64,000 nucleotides of DNA from Bradyrhizobium centrolobii (GCF_001641635.1 NZ_LUUB01000080.1:165042-229041), one strand, 5' to 3'. Numbered from the stretch's first letter, positions 17,311-26,109 are shown. The notes: generated from the letters alone by a model not told the origin. A program made the numbers and translations.

Positions 17311-18297
17311 CTATTCCACCCGGCCGATCTTCTCGACCGCCGCGATCAGCCGCGCGCTGTCGGTCGCCACGAATTGCGAGAAGGCCGGCGCGTCCTGATA
17401 GGCAACGAGACTGCCGGAGGCCTCGAACGACTTGAGCACGTCCGGGCTCGCCATCACCTGTGCCATCGCTTCGCGCAGACGGCTCGCGATCGCCGCCGGC
17501 AGCGTGCTCTGCGCGAACAGGCCGGCCCAGATATACATCTCGACATCCTTGTAGCCGAGCTCCTGGAAGGTCGGCACGTCAGGGAAGCTCGCGATGCGTT
17601 GCGCACCGCAGTTGCCGAGCACGCGCAGCTTGCCCTCATCGACCTGCGGCTTCAGCGTGCCGGGTGCTGCCGCGATCGCCTGCACGGTGCCGCTGAGGAT
17701 CGCGGTCAGCGCAGGACCTGCGCCACGAAACGGCACGTGCAGCAGTTTGATGTCGGCGCTGTTTGCGAACATCTCCATCGCCACATGCAGCGTGCCGTAG
17801 GGCCCGGACGAACCATAAGTGATCTGGCCCGGGCGCTTCTTCGCATCCTCGACAAAGTCCTGCGCAGTCTTCCATGGCGCGGAGGCCGGCACCGCGAGCA
17901 GCGTGGGATCGGCAAGCACGCGCGCGATCGGCATGAATTGCGAGACCTCGTAAGCGACGGGGCGGTCGAACAGCCGGTCGGCTTCCGGCAGGACCGCGAG
18001 CGAGGACAGGGTCATCAACAACGTGTAGCCGTCGGGCGCAGCGCGCGCCGCCGCGGCATTGCCGACCGATCCGCCGCCGCCGCCCGCGCGGTTGTCGACG
18101 ATGACCGCCTTGCCGAGGATCCGCTCCAGAGCCATCGCGACGGGGCGCGCCGCGAGATCAGCCTGTCCGCCGGCCGGAAACGGCACGATCATGGTGATGT
18201 TGCGGGCGGGATAGGCTTGCGCAAAGGCCGGACGCGAGATCACGGTCTGTGCGAGCGGCAATGCTGCGGCGGCACGCAGCAGGTCACGGCGGTTCAT
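17311..18297 (-). CDS. Tripartite tricarboxylate transporter substrate-binding protein (Bug family)
   Basis: 328 residues. The ATG at 18297 follows GGGGGAG; the N-terminus has twin arginines (MNRRDLL) and ends its signal near PAFAQ, so Tat or Sec export is possible. The mature protein starts YPARNITMIVPFPAGGQADLAAR, the signature of Bug-type solute receptors, and includes VDNRAGGGGGSVGN and YGSSGPYGTLH. Such orphan receptors bind carboxylates or amides. No TctA/TctB membrane genes are adjacent, which is common. It lies downstream of the LysR gene on the same strand, 105 bases away. Confidence 0.92.
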   Translation of the reverse strand: MNRRDLLRAAAALPLAQTVISRPAFAQAYPARNITMIVPFPAGGQADLAARPVAMALERILGKAVIVDNRAGGGGGSVGNAAAARAAPDGYTLLMTLSSLAVLPEADRLFDRPVAYEVSQFMPIARVLADPTLLAVPASAPWKTAQDFVEDAKKRPGQITYGSSGPYGTLHVAMEMFANSADIKLLHVPFRGAGPALTAILSGTVQAIAAAPGTLKPQVDEGKLRVLGNCGAQRIASFPDVPTFQELGYKDVEMYIWAGLFAQSTLPAAIASRLREAMAQVMASPDVLKSFEASGSLVAYQDAPAFSQFVATDSARLIAAVEKIGRVE

Positions 18298-18402
18298 CGG
18301 CGGCTCCCCCAATATGATTTTGTTTTTCGTTCGGAGGATAGAGTAGCGATATCCAGCAGGGCGAGCAAAGGCGTAAAGCGCCGAATGCCCGCCGGGCGGG
18401 AA

Positions 18403-19338
18403 TTACGACGCCTTCCCGCCTTTCTTCGGCCGCCGCTTGCATGTGCCAGGCAATTTCGCCGCGAGAAAATCGGCGAGCGCCTCGACGCGCGCGGGGCGCG
18501 GGCCGCCGGGCGGCGTCACCAGGTGCACGGCGCCTTCGGCCTGCTTCCAGTCCTTCAGGATTACTTCGACCTCGCCGGAGGAGATGGCATCGCCAACGAT
18601 GAATTCGGGAAGCTCCGCGATGCCGAGGCCGGCGATCAGCGCCGGCATCACCGCTTCGCCATTGTTGACGCGAAGCCGCCCGCCGGGACGCACGCTGGCC
18701 TGCTCGCCAGCCGAATTGGTGTAGTGCCAGACATTGGGCGTCGTTAGATAGGCGTAGCTGAAGCACTTGTGCTCGGCGAGATGCATCGGGTGGGTCGGCC
18801 GGCCGTGACGCTTCAGATAAGAAGGCGCGGCCACAGTGAAGCGCGGCATGGTGAAGAGCCGCCGCGCGATCAGCGAGGAATCCGGCAGCCGCGCGATCCG
18901 CACCGCCATGTCGAAGCCCTCGCCGATCAGGTCGACCGTCGCATCGCTCAAGTGCAGATCGACCGAGACCTCCGGATAGGCCTGGAAGAACTCCGGCAAC
19001 AGCGGCGCCACCGCCTTGATCCCGAACGTCATGGGCACGGCGAGCCGCACCAAGCCGCGCGGCGCCACCGACTGCGCCAAAGCCTCGTTCTCGGCCGCCT
19101 CACCGTCGGCGAGCAGGCGCGTCGCCCGTTCGGCGAGCTTGTGCCCGGCATCGGTCAGCGCAAGCCGGCGCGAGGTGCGGTTGAACAGCCGCGCGCCAAG
19201 TCGCTCCTCCAGCCGGGTCACCGCCTTGGAGACGGTCGCCTTGGACATCGCGAGTTCGCTGGCAGCCGCCGCAAACGACCGTAATTCCACGACTTTTGCG
19301 AAAATCGCGAGCGCCTCGAAATCGGGGAGTTTTGCCAT
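18403..19338 (-). CDS. LysR-family transcriptional regulator
   Basis: 311 residues. The helix-turn-helix lies at about 20-65 (SFAAAASELAMSKATVSKAV, then RLFNRTSRRLALTDAG), followed by a periplasmic-binding-like effector domain with PMTFGIKAVAPLLPEF. The C-terminus is Lys-rich (RRPKKGGK). It is divergent from the SDR-pirin-wrbA operon with a 117-base gap, so it most likely controls that operon in response to an electrophile or quinone; this is the usual logic of divergent LysR genes, not proof. Confidence 0.93.
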   Translation of the reverse strand: MAKLPDFEALAIFAKVVELRSFAAAASELAMSKATVSKAVTRLEERLGARLFNRTSRRLALTDAGHKLAERATRLLADGEAAENEALAQSVAPRGLVRLAVPMTFGIKAVAPLLPEFFQAYPEVSVDLHLSDATVDLIGEGFDMAVRIARLPDSSLIARRLFTMPRFTVAAPSYLKRHGRPTHPMHLAEHKCFSYAYLTTPNVWHYTNSAGEQASVRPGGRLRVNNGEAVMPALIAGLGIAELPEFIVGDAISSGEVEVILKDWKQAEGAVHLVTPPGGPRPARVEALADFLAAKLPGTCKRRPKKGGKAS

Positions 19339-19366
19339 GGGTGCCGGTCCGATAGTGCTATTTAGA

Positions 19367-19381
19367 GAAACAATGTGTTTC
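19367..19381. promoter_or_regulatory. Dyad GAAACA-N3-TGTTTC in the LysR/SDR divergent region
   Basis: Arms GAAACA and TGTTTC are exact inverted repeats with a 3-base centre, midway between the two divergent start codons. It is a candidate LysR binding site; an A+T-rich GTTTCTATTTCTATA stretch follows and may be the promoter. Confidence 0.5.
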
Positions 19382-19455
19382 GACAGTTTCTATTTCTATA
19401 CCACGGCGGAGGCATATCCAAGTGCCATCCCAAATTCATGGACTGGAGAAATCCA

Positions 19456-20208
19456 ATGACCAAGAAGCTCTCAGGCAAGGTTGCCCTCGTTACCGGCGGT
19501 TCTCGCGGCATCGGCGCAGCTTCGGCTCGCGCACTCGCCGATGAAGGCGCAGACGTCGCCATCAGCTATGTCGCTTCGCCCGAAAAAGCGGAAGCTGTCG
19601 TCGCCGATCTGAAGGCCAGGGGCGTGAAGGCACGTGCCTTCAAGGCCGATCAGGCCTCCGCCAAGGACGTCACCAAGCTCGTCAACGACGTGGCGAAGGA
19701 ATTCGGCCATCTCGATATCCTCGTCAACAATGCCGGCGTCGCCGCCGGCGGCGCGATCGACGACGCCAAAGCCGATACTGAAGCCCTCGCCCGCCAGGAT
19801 TCCATCAACGTGCATGGCGTGATCGCGGCGATCCGCGCCGCCTCGCAATTGATGGGCGAAGGCGGCCGCATCGTCACCGTCGGCTCGATGCTCGCCGACC
19901 GCGCCTCGTTCCCTGGCCTTGCCGACTACGTCGCCACCAAGGCGGCCGTCGTCGGTTACACCAAGGGTGCGGCCCGCGACCTCGGTCCGCGCCGCATCAC
20001 CGTGAACGTGGTGCAGCCCGGTTCGATCGACACCGACATGAACCCGAAGGACGGCGGCGAGTTCGCCGAGACGCAGCGCAAGCAGCACGCGCTGCAGCGC
20101 TTCGGCCGCCCCGAGGAAGTCGCTGCCGGCGTCGTGTTCCTCGCAAGCCCGGAAGCCTCCTTCGTCACCGGCACCGTGCTCAACGTCGACGGCGGTTTTG
20201 GCGCCTGA
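19456..20208 (+). CDS. SDR-family oxidoreductase
   Basis: 250 residues, classical short-chain dehydrogenase. NAD(P) is bound by TGGSRGIG (13-20), NNAG lies at 91-94, and the catalytic set is S144, Y158 and K162 in YVATK. The C-terminus (ASFVTGTVLNVDGGFGA) is that of 3-oxoacyl-ACP-reductase-like enzymes. The ATG at 19456 has TGGAG at 7 bases; the longer frame from 19375 has none and crosses the probable promoter. It is the first gene of a three-gene operon with the pirin and wrbA and probably reduces a carbonyl compound. Confidence 0.93.
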   Translation: MTKKLSGKVALVTGGSRGIGAASARALADEGADVAISYVASPEKAEAVVADLKARGVKARAFKADQASAKDVTKLVNDVAKEFGHLDILVNNAGVAAGGAIDDAKADTEALARQDSINVHGVIAAIRAASQLMGEGGRIVTVGSMLADRASFPGLADYVATKAAVVGYTKGAARDLGPRRITVNVVQPGSIDTDMNPKDGGEFAETQRKQHALQRFGRPEEVAAGVVFLASPEASFVTGTVLNVDGGFGA

Positions 20209-20243
20209 TCCGGACGCCACCCGCCCAGATAGGAATTACGCAG

Positions 20244-20942
20244 ATGATCGAACTCAGACCTTTCTCAAAGCTCGGCGGCGCCGATCACGGCTGGCTCAAG
20301 GCCAAGCATCATTTCTCCTTCGCAAGCCACTACGACCCGAACAACATGGGTCACGGTGCCTTGCGGGTGTGGAATGACGATGAGATCGCGCCGAACACCG
20401 GCTTTCCCGCCCATCCCCACGCCAACATGGAAATCATCACGTATGTGCGTGAGGGCGCGATCACCCATCAGGACAGCCTCGGCAACAAGGGGCGGACCGA
20501 AGCGGGCGACGTGCAGGTGATGAGCGCGGGCAGCGGCATCCGCCACTCCGAGTACAATCTCGAGCCGACCAAGACCCGGATCTTCCAGATCTGGATCGAG
20601 CCGACTGTGCGCGGCGGCCAGCCGACCTGGGGGTCGAAGCCATTTCCGAAGGCGAACCGCACGGGCAAGCTCGTCACCATCGCGAGCGGGTTCGAGGCCG
20701 ACACGGATGCGCTGCCGATCCGCGCCGATGCGCGGGTGCTCGCGACCACCCTGAAGGCCGGCGAGAGCGCGGAATACGAGCCTCAGAAGTCGCGTCACCT
20801 CTACCTGGTGCCGGCAGCAGGATCGGTCGAGATCAACGGCGTGCGCGTCAACGCCCGCGACGGCGCGGCGATCCGCGAAGAAGACAGGCTGACGATCACG
20901 GCGCTGGAGGATTCAGAGCTCGTACTCGTCGACGCGGCGTAA
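20244..20942 (+). CDS. Pirin-family protein (YhaK/YhhW-like bicupin)
   Basis: 232 residues, bicupin. The metal site is complete: H57 and H59 in FPAHPHANMEI, H101 and E103 in GIRHSEYN. Relatives such as YhhW have quercetinase activity, and YhaK is a redox-responsive homologue. AGGAATTACGC precedes the ATG. It lies 35 bases after the SDR gene and upstream of wrbA; together they look like a response to quinones or reactive aldehydes. Confidence 0.92.
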   Translation: MIELRPFSKLGGADHGWLKAKHHFSFASHYDPNNMGHGALRVWNDDEIAPNTGFPAHPHANMEIITYVREGAITHQDSLGNKGRTEAGDVQVMSAGSGIRHSEYNLEPTKTRIFQIWIEPTVRGGQPTWGSKPFPKANRTGKLVTIASGFEADTDALPIRADARVLATTLKAGESAEYEPQKSRHLYLVPAAGSVEINGVRVNARDGAAIREEDRLTITALEDSELVLVDAA

Positions 20943-20960
20943 GCGCAACCCCACACCAAC

Positions 20961-21053
20961 TCGTCATGCCCGGCCTTGAGCCGGGCATCCATCTCCTCCG
21001 CAAGAGTCCCTGAAGAGCGATGGATTGCCGGGTCAAGCCCGGCAATGACGAGC
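20961..21053. repeat. Palindromic intergenic element, family B (GTCATGCCCGG type)
   Basis: CTCGTCATGCCCGG at the left is mirrored by CCGGCAATGACGAG at the right; inner hairpins are CCGGCCTTGAGCCGG and CCGGGTCAAGCCCGG. It is inserted between the pirin and wrbA genes of what is otherwise one operon. Confidence 0.8.
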
Positions 21054-21114
21054 GCATCGAAAAGCTCCCCCTATCACTCAACAAAGCTCGCCCCACCACA
21101 CAACGGAGACCACC

Positions 21115-21714
21115 ATGACCAAAGTTCTCGTCCTCTATTATTCCGCCTATGGCCACATCGAAGCGATGGCGAATGCCGTCGCCGAAGGTGCGCGCGAGGC
21201 CGGCGCGACCGTCGATATCAAGCGCGTGCCCGAGCTCGTGCCGGCCGAGGTCGCCAAGGCCTCGTACTACAAGCTCGACCAGGCGGCGCCGGTCGCCAAG
21301 ATCGAGGACCTCGCGAATTACGATGCGATCATCGTCGGCACCGGCACCCGCTTCGGCCGCATGTCATCGCAGATGGCGAACTTCCTGGACCAGGCCGGCG
21401 GGCTCTGGGCCAAGGGCGCGCTGAACGGCAAGGTCGGCGGCGCCTTCACCTCGAGCGCGACCCAGCATGGCGGCCAGGAGACGACGCTGTTCTCGATCAT
21501 CACCAACCTGCTGCATTTCGGCATAGTCGTGGTCGGGTTGAACTACGGCTTTTCCGGCCAGATGGGCGTCGAAGAAGTCACGGGCGGTGCGCCCTATGGC
21601 GCGACCACGATCACGGCCGGTGACGGCAGCCGGCAGCCCAGCGCCAACGAGCTCGCCGGCGCCCGCTATCAGGGCCGCGCGATCGCGGAGACCGCCAGGA
21701 AGCTTCACGGCTAA
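21115..21714 (+). CDS. wrbA: NAD(P)H:quinone oxidoreductase WrbA
   Basis: 199 residues, flavodoxin-like, the usual WrbA length. FMN phosphate is bound by YYSAYGHIEAMA near 9-20; GTGTRFGRMSSQMANFLDQ and TSSATQHGGQETTLFS are hallmark WrbA segments. It carries out two-electron reduction of quinones, avoiding semiquinones. GGAGACCACC precedes the ATG. Third gene of the SDR-pirin-wrbA group. The last codons and the stop lie inside a perfect 13-base tandem duplication. Confidence 0.95.
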   Translation: MTKVLVLYYSAYGHIEAMANAVAEGAREAGATVDIKRVPELVPAEVAKASYYKLDQAAPVAKIEDLANYDAIIVGTGTRFGRMSSQMANFLDQAGGLWAKGALNGKVGGAFTSSATQHGGQETTLFSIITNLLHFGIVVVGLNYGFSGQMGVEEVTGGAPYGATTITAGDGSRQPSANELAGARYQGRAIAETARKLHG

Positions 21715-21725
21715 GCTTCACGGCT
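21700..21725 (+). repeat. 13-base tandem duplication over the wrbA stop codon
   Basis: AAGCTTCACGGCT occurs twice in direct succession (21700-21712 and 21713-21725). The first copy provides Lys-Leu-His-Gly and the T of the TAA stop. A looser third copy (CAGCTGCATGGCTGA) lies at about 21741-21755. Confidence 0.85.
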
Positions 21726-21978
21726 GAACCTTGGCTCACGATCAGCTGCATGGCTGATACGATGCGGGCGGCATTCTCCTTGCGAGGGTGCCGCCCCATT
21801 TATCGGGCCAGGAGCGAGGTGTATGGCTTTCGAAATTTTGCTGATGGCGCAGATGATCCGCAGGCCCGTCCAGGCGCTGGCGCGGCGGTGGTATTGCCGC
21901 AGCCTGTTCCGCGCCTCGCGCGGCCGACTACGCTGCGTCGGGTGCACGGGATCGTGAAGCGCTGGCGATCGCCGGCCA

Positions 21979-22863
21979 TCAGGCCTGCGTGATGTCGGCG
22001 TGCGGCCGGATGTTGCCCGCAGGCAAGGCCGCAGGCGCAGTCGAAAGCCACCAGCCCTCACCTGCAAACCAGCACGTCGCGTCGGGCGTGCCCTCTCTCC
22101 GAAACGACTGCACGCGCTCCCACCCTTTCGCGAACGCGTCCATCAATCGCCGACCGGCCTCCTCATCCTGGAGTCCCGCGCAGCCAACGAACTGGGCCCG
22201 GCCCAGGAAACGAGCTGGCCAGATCGGCCCCTGCTCGGGGCGCGTGATCATCAACATGCCCCCGAGCACACCCTCGGGCGCCAATGGAAACGCCAGCCGG
22301 CCGCCGGGCCGCAGCGCATCGAGCCATTCCCCAGCCGGCTGCACCGCCCCCGCACAGACATAAATCACGTCCGCGGCCGGCAAGCCGGGCGCAATGCCTG
22401 ATCGCTCGCGAAGCTCGACCGCGGCGATCTCCTTCAAATTCTCGCGCGCCAGAGCCGCCAGGGCCGGATCGATCTCGTATGCATAGACGCGGCCGCGCGG
22501 GCCCACGAGATGCGCGAGAATTGCGGTGTAGTACCCGCTGCCCGCGCCGATCTGGAGCACGGTCTCGCCTTCCCTCACGCCGCAGCCGCTGAGCCAATAG
22601 GCGTGCGCGCCGGGCATCCCGATGTTGATGCCGCGCGTCGTGTCCAGCGCCAGCAGCGTGTTTTGATAGATGAAGGCGGGATCATCGTCGGGCGTCACGA
22701 CATAGGGGTGACCGCCGAGAGAGATCGACCACGGCCCGGGCCCGACGAACGGCTCGCGCCTGACCGTGCGAAAGGCCTGCTCGATACGGGGATCCTCGGT
22801 CCTGGCCGCGGCACAGATCAATTGCGCGTAGAACGCGCGAAGTTTATCCGAACGGTCGTCCAT
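21979..22863 (-). CDS. Methyltransferase of the protein-L-isoaspartate O-methyltransferase type
   Basis: 294 residues. The N-terminal region (RIEQAFRTVRREPFVGPG) and the SAM-binding motif VLQIGAGSGYYTAILAHLV followed by VYAYEIDPALAALARENL are PIMT-like; the middle has PDDDPAFIYQNTLLALD, where canonical PIMT has the substrate-binding SQPY region, so the substrate may differ. A C-terminal extension of about 80 residues is not part of a minimal PIMT. The ATG at 22863 follows GGAGG at 5 bases. Confidence 0.85.
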   Translation of the reverse strand: MDDRSDKLRAFYAQLICAAARTEDPRIEQAFRTVRREPFVGPGPWSISLGGHPYVVTPDDDPAFIYQNTLLALDTTRGINIGMPGAHAYWLSGCGVREGETVLQIGAGSGYYTAILAHLVGPRGRVYAYEIDPALAALARENLKEIAAVELRERSGIAPGLPAADVIYVCAGAVQPAGEWLDALRPGGRLAFPLAPEGVLGGMLMITRPEQGPIWPARFLGRAQFVGCAGLQDEEAGRRLMDAFAKGWERVQSFRREGTPDATCWFAGEGWWLSTAPAALPAGNIRPHADITQA

Positions 22864-23123
22864 GGCACCTCCAGGGAACGGAGGCGACAATAGCACATCC
22901 CGTGCGACAATCTCACTGTCGGCGCAATCAGGAGCTTTGTGTCAGCGAGATGACTTGTTCATTGCGCGGGTCGCAAGTGCAGTGAAGCGCCGGCGCAGCT
23001 TGGCCACATCAATGCGGCCAGCAAGCTCGATGATTGGCCGCAGGGTCGCGCGTTGCTCGATGCCTTTTTCGTCGGCCCTGCGAAAGGATGAGCGAGAGCG
23101 ACTGCGTCTGTGCGCCCGCCGCG

Positions 23124-23357
23124 TCAGCGGGCCGCAGCCTTGCCCATTGCCCGCGCCGCGTAGGCGGCAAGCCGGGGGTGGCGGCGCAGGCCCTGCGCGG
23201 CGTGGTCGCGCAGGACATAAGGCAGACCGCGCCACGACAGCGCGACGCTGACGTCGGTCAGTGGAAGCGGCACCGCGCCGAAGCGGCGCTTGTAGTCATG
23301 ATTGCCGATGCTGAGGTCGAAGCGGCGCACGCCCTGCGCATGCAGTTCCGCCAACAG
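23124..23357 (-). pseudogene. 3' remnant of a CelD/BcsL-type GNAT acetyltransferase
   Basis: About 77 codons remain, ending in TGA. GVRRFDLSIGNHDYKRRF followed by ALSWRGLPYVLRD and LRRHPRLAAYAAR is the C-terminal end of the acetyltransferase family named after CelD/BcsL, whose members are about 350 residues and occur in polysaccharide loci. An in-frame TAA (23358-23360) immediately precedes the fragment and no sequence for the acetyl-CoA domain is present upstream. It is therefore read as a decayed or deleted gene at the edge of the exopolysaccharide locus. Confidence 0.65.
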
Positions 23358-23385
23358 TTACAGAACGTTTCCAGATAGATGATGT

Positions 23386-23403
23386 CTTGTCGCCGTCGAC
23401 AAG
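23386..23403. repeat. Hairpin CTTGTCG-CCGT-CGACAAG
   Basis: Seven-base inverted arms around a 4-base centre, between the acetyltransferase remnant and the ligase-like gene. It could act in termination for the latter but has no T-run. Confidence 0.45.
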
Positions 23404-23410
23404 TTGCGTC

Positions 23411-23446
23411 GCTGCTTATCGTTACGCGGCTGCTTATCGTTACGCG
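23411..23446. repeat. Two perfect tandem copies of an 18-base unit
   Basis: GCTGCTTATCGTTACGCG is repeated exactly at 23411-23428 and 23429-23446. It lies in the rearranged gap between the truncated acetyltransferase and the ligase-like gene. Confidence 0.9.
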
Positions 23447-23476
23447 AATGAAACGTGAGGCTGCGACAGACTGTCG

Positions 23477-24829
23477 TCAGCGGCTAGGTTCAGCGCTGTC
23501 CACGCATTGGAACCTGGCGAGAAAATGCAACCCGGCCACCGCGAGCACGAACATGAACCAGATCGGGTTCTGCCGCTCGAGCAGGAACGTCTCGGTCGTG
23601 CCGTAATACAGGCCGAACAGCCACACGGTCAGGAACAGCTTTGCCAGTGCGCCGCTATGATTGTGGGCCTGGGCCTTCTGGAAATTGCCGAGCGGCGCGA
23701 GCACGAAGATGAGGATGACGAGCGCGAGCCCCGGCAGGCCGATGGTGATGGCGAGATCGAGATAGCTGTTGTGGCTGTGCGCCGCGGTCACGGCCCATTC
23801 GGCGCCCTTGGCGGTTTCCCGCGATGCCACGTTGTCCCAGAACGCCGCGTAGCCATGGCCGATGATCGGTTTTTCCGCGACGGCCGCGAGCGCGAACTCC
23901 CAGATGTCGGTGCGGCCGGTGAAAGTCGAATCGATGGGAAGCAGCCGCGTGAGGCCCGCAAGCGCAGGGCTCGCGGCGCTGCCAACCGTCAGCAGGTTCA
24001 TCAGGATCAGCGGCGCGAAGCAGATGATGCGCTTCAACCACAGGCTTCGCGTGACATAAACCAGCGACGCCAGCGCATAGATGGCGAGACACAGGACCGT
24101 GGACGTCTTGCCGCCGGTGAAGATCAGGAAGACGCCGGCAAGAAGGGCGATCGCGGGTCCCATGACGAACGAGCCGACGGCAGTCAGGTAGATGCCGACA
24201 TAGACCAGCACGGTCATCACGGGCGATGCGACGTTCTTGTGTCCGAAACTTCCGCGCCAGTCGCCGGCGAGCTGCGGTTCGGCGAAATCGGCTGCCGCGT
24301 GGATCGACAATTGCGGCGCGAGCAGGATGCCGAGATAGCACAGTATGAGCAGCGCGAGGGCCGCGCCGCCAAGACACAGGTTGAAGCTCTTCTGCGTCGG
24401 AGGCAGCAGCGGCAGCAGGACGGCGAGAGAGGTCACGCTCGCCGCCAGCGCAAAGCGCTGCATCGAGACTTCCCGACTCTCGGAGAGCACGACGTTGATC
24501 AGCATCCAGCCGACGAAGCAGAGATGCGCGGGCTTCAGCAGCGTCTTGAGCGAGGGAGCATCTTCCGCGGCCGCAAGCAGCATCGCCACCGCGGCGAGGA
24601 CACCGAAGCTCAGATAACTGATCGCCATGCGTCCCGCGCCGGCGGTCGCGGCATCCTCAATCCGCAGATCGGGAAACGGCTCCAGCGTCACCAGAACCAG
24701 CAGCAGCGCGGCGACTGCGACGAGGCAGCGCACCACCTGCACGACGTTCAGCCCCGCCAGCACGCCGCGCAGCGCGGGGCCCAACGACCGGGCCTCGACG
24801 TCAATCATGTCTGCGGCGCTGCGATCCAT
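23477..24829 (-). CDS. O-antigen ligase/ExoQ-like polysaccharide membrane protein
   Basis: 450 residues with about ten to twelve hydrophobic helices. The large periplasmic loop contains TGRTDIWEFALAAVAEKPIIGHGYAAFW and AHSHNSYLDLAITIGLPG, the typical Wzy_C/WaaL region; the conserved His in HNSYLD is expected to be functional. Enzymes of this family either ligate lipid-linked glycan to an acceptor or polymerise repeat units, as ExoQ does in succinoglycan synthesis. Its position beside glycosyltransferases and exoP argues for EPS polymerisation, an inference. The start may be 24829 or the ATG at 24808; neither has a strong ribosome-binding site. Confidence 0.86.
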   Translation of the reverse strand: MDRSAADMIDVEARSLGPALRGVLAGLNVVQVVRCLVAVAALLLVLVTLEPFPDLRIEDAATAGAGRMAISYLSFGVLAAVAMLLAAAEDAPSLKTLLKPAHLCFVGWMLINVVLSESREVSMQRFALAASVTSLAVLLPLLPPTQKSFNLCLGGAALALLILCYLGILLAPQLSIHAAADFAEPQLAGDWRGSFGHKNVASPVMTVLVYVGIYLTAVGSFVMGPAIALLAGVFLIFTGGKTSTVLCLAIYALASLVYVTRSLWLKRIICFAPLILMNLLTVGSAASPALAGLTRLLPIDSTFTGRTDIWEFALAAVAEKPIIGHGYAAFWDNVASRETAKGAEWAVTAAHSHNSYLDLAITIGLPGLALVILIFVLAPLGNFQKAQAHNHSGALAKLFLTVWLFGLYYGTTETFLLERQNPIWFMFVLAVAGLHFLARFQCVDSAEPSR

Positions 24830-24869
24830 GCCTCAAGGCCGATGGGGGAAGCGTGGCGAAGCTCCAGCT

Positions 24870-25898
24870 CTAGCCTATCCCCGTTAACCATCCGTCAACC
24901 AGCAGGCCGGGGGCACGCGGCGCCTCCTGCTGCACGATGCTCCGCGCGATCTCGTAATACTGCAGCGCCCGCTGCTCCAGCGTGAGATTGTCCAGCACGT
25001 AGCCGCGCGGATCGAACGCCTCAGCGGTGCAGCCGCCCCAGAAATCCGGCCAGCGCTCGTCGAAGCCCGCGCGGTCGACGAATTTGAGGCCACAGCGCTC
25101 ATCCCAATACGGGACCGACGACACCGGCTCGAACCTGACCCGGTGCGGGAAATAGTCGGGGTCTCGCCAAGGCCCGCCGGGATCCCAGGCGAACACCGGC
25201 ACGCCGCAGGACAGGGCCTGCTGGTAGGCGATGCCCTGGCTCTCGTTCTGGCAGAGGAAGATCATCGAGCGCGAACGCGCCAGCGCCGCCTGAAAGTCTT
25301 CCTCCTTGTAGCTGCCATAACGCAGCTCCGTGAACGAGCGGCCCTCCTTGAGGAGACGCGCGCGGACCGGCTCGATCAGCTCCGTGACATGGCGCTCGCG
25401 GTCCCAATGGACCTTGTCGTAGAGCAGGACGTCGATGGTCTTGTCCTGCGCGTGCGACGGCGCCCAGAGATCGGTGTCGATGCCGACCGGCCAGGCTTCC
25501 GTGTCGGGCCAATACGACCGGTACATGTCGGCATACCATTCGCCGGGCACCACGACCTTCTTGACCGGCAGGCGCTTGAACAGATCGGGATCGTCGAGCG
25601 GGTGGTTGTAGGAGGCGACGCCGAGCAGGATCGGGTTCTTCCACGCGAACTTGTCGAGCAGGAACGGGCGGCCGATGATGCAGGCGAGCTCGTCGGGATG
25701 CTGCGCGATATAGCGATAGTCGTTGACGCGATAGCGGATGCCGAGCCGGTCGAGGCCCGCGCAGAGATTGAGAAACACGCGGAGCTGCCCGCTCATGCGC
25801 GGCTCCCCCAACAGCATTCGGCGCAGCATGCGCCGCAGATGCCGGTCGCCGGGAAACCAGCGGTCGTCCTTGTCTTCGTAGAACAGGTTGAGCGTCAT
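24870..25898 (-). CDS. Glycosyltransferase, probable GT-B fold
   Basis: 342 residues from the ATG at 25898 (MTLNLFYEDKDDRWFPGD). The N-terminal half binds the acceptor (FLNLCAGLDRLGIRYRVNDYR), and the second half has the features of a GT4-like donor site: WPVGIDTDLWAP, VLLYDKVHWDRE, then FLCQNESQGIAYQQALSCGVPVFAWD, where E-S-Q-G-I-A resembles the EGF-like motif that contacts the nucleotide sugar. An open frame extends to 26066, but the extension is arginine/proline-rich and overlaps direct repeats. It probably adds a sugar to the lipid-linked EPS unit. Confidence 0.83.
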   Translation of the reverse strand: MTLNLFYEDKDDRWFPGDRHLRRMLRRMLLGEPRMSGQLRVFLNLCAGLDRLGIRYRVNDYRYIAQHPDELACIIGRPFLLDKFAWKNPILLGVASYNHPLDDPDLFKRLPVKKVVVPGEWYADMYRSYWPDTEAWPVGIDTDLWAPSHAQDKTIDVLLYDKVHWDRERHVTELIEPVRARLLKEGRSFTELRYGSYKEEDFQAALARSRSMIFLCQNESQGIAYQQALSCGVPVFAWDPGGPWRDPDYFPHRVRFEPVSSVPYWDERCGLKFVDRAGFDERWPDFWGGCTAEAFDPRGYVLDNLTLEQRALQYYEIARSIVQQEAPRAPGLLVDGWLTGIG

Positions 25899-26083
25899 CG
25901 CGTTCGGATCGTCGCAGGCGCCATTGCCTGGCGCCTTCGCGCGGCACGCCGCATCGCGCTCCGTGCGCGGCAAATTTCCACCGCCAAATTCCAACGTCTT
26001 TGCTCGCACAGGATCCATCAAGCGACGGTCGCTCCCTGCATGCTCGCATGGGACCGGCTGTCGCATCTATCTAAAACCTGCGG

Positions 26084-26109
26084 CAGACTTAACGCCACAG
26101 ACTTAACGC
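26084..26109. promoter_or_regulatory. 12-base direct repeats between two divergent glycosyltransferase genes
   Basis: CAGACTTAACGC occurs at 26084-26095 and 26098-26109, period 14. The position, 185 bases upstream of the left gene and 150 upstream of the right one, suits a shared regulatory site. No binder is known to me. Confidence 0.5.

Noticed and set aside
21750..21992. An 80-codon plus-strand frame after wrbA
   Set aside because: No ribosome-binding site and Arg/Pro-rich composition; it runs into the 3' end of the methyltransferase gene on the other strand.
22942..23235. A 97-codon minus-strand frame next to the acetyltransferase remnant
   Set aside because: Its first part mirrors the remnant in another frame, it has no ribosome-binding site, and I recognise nothing in the tail.
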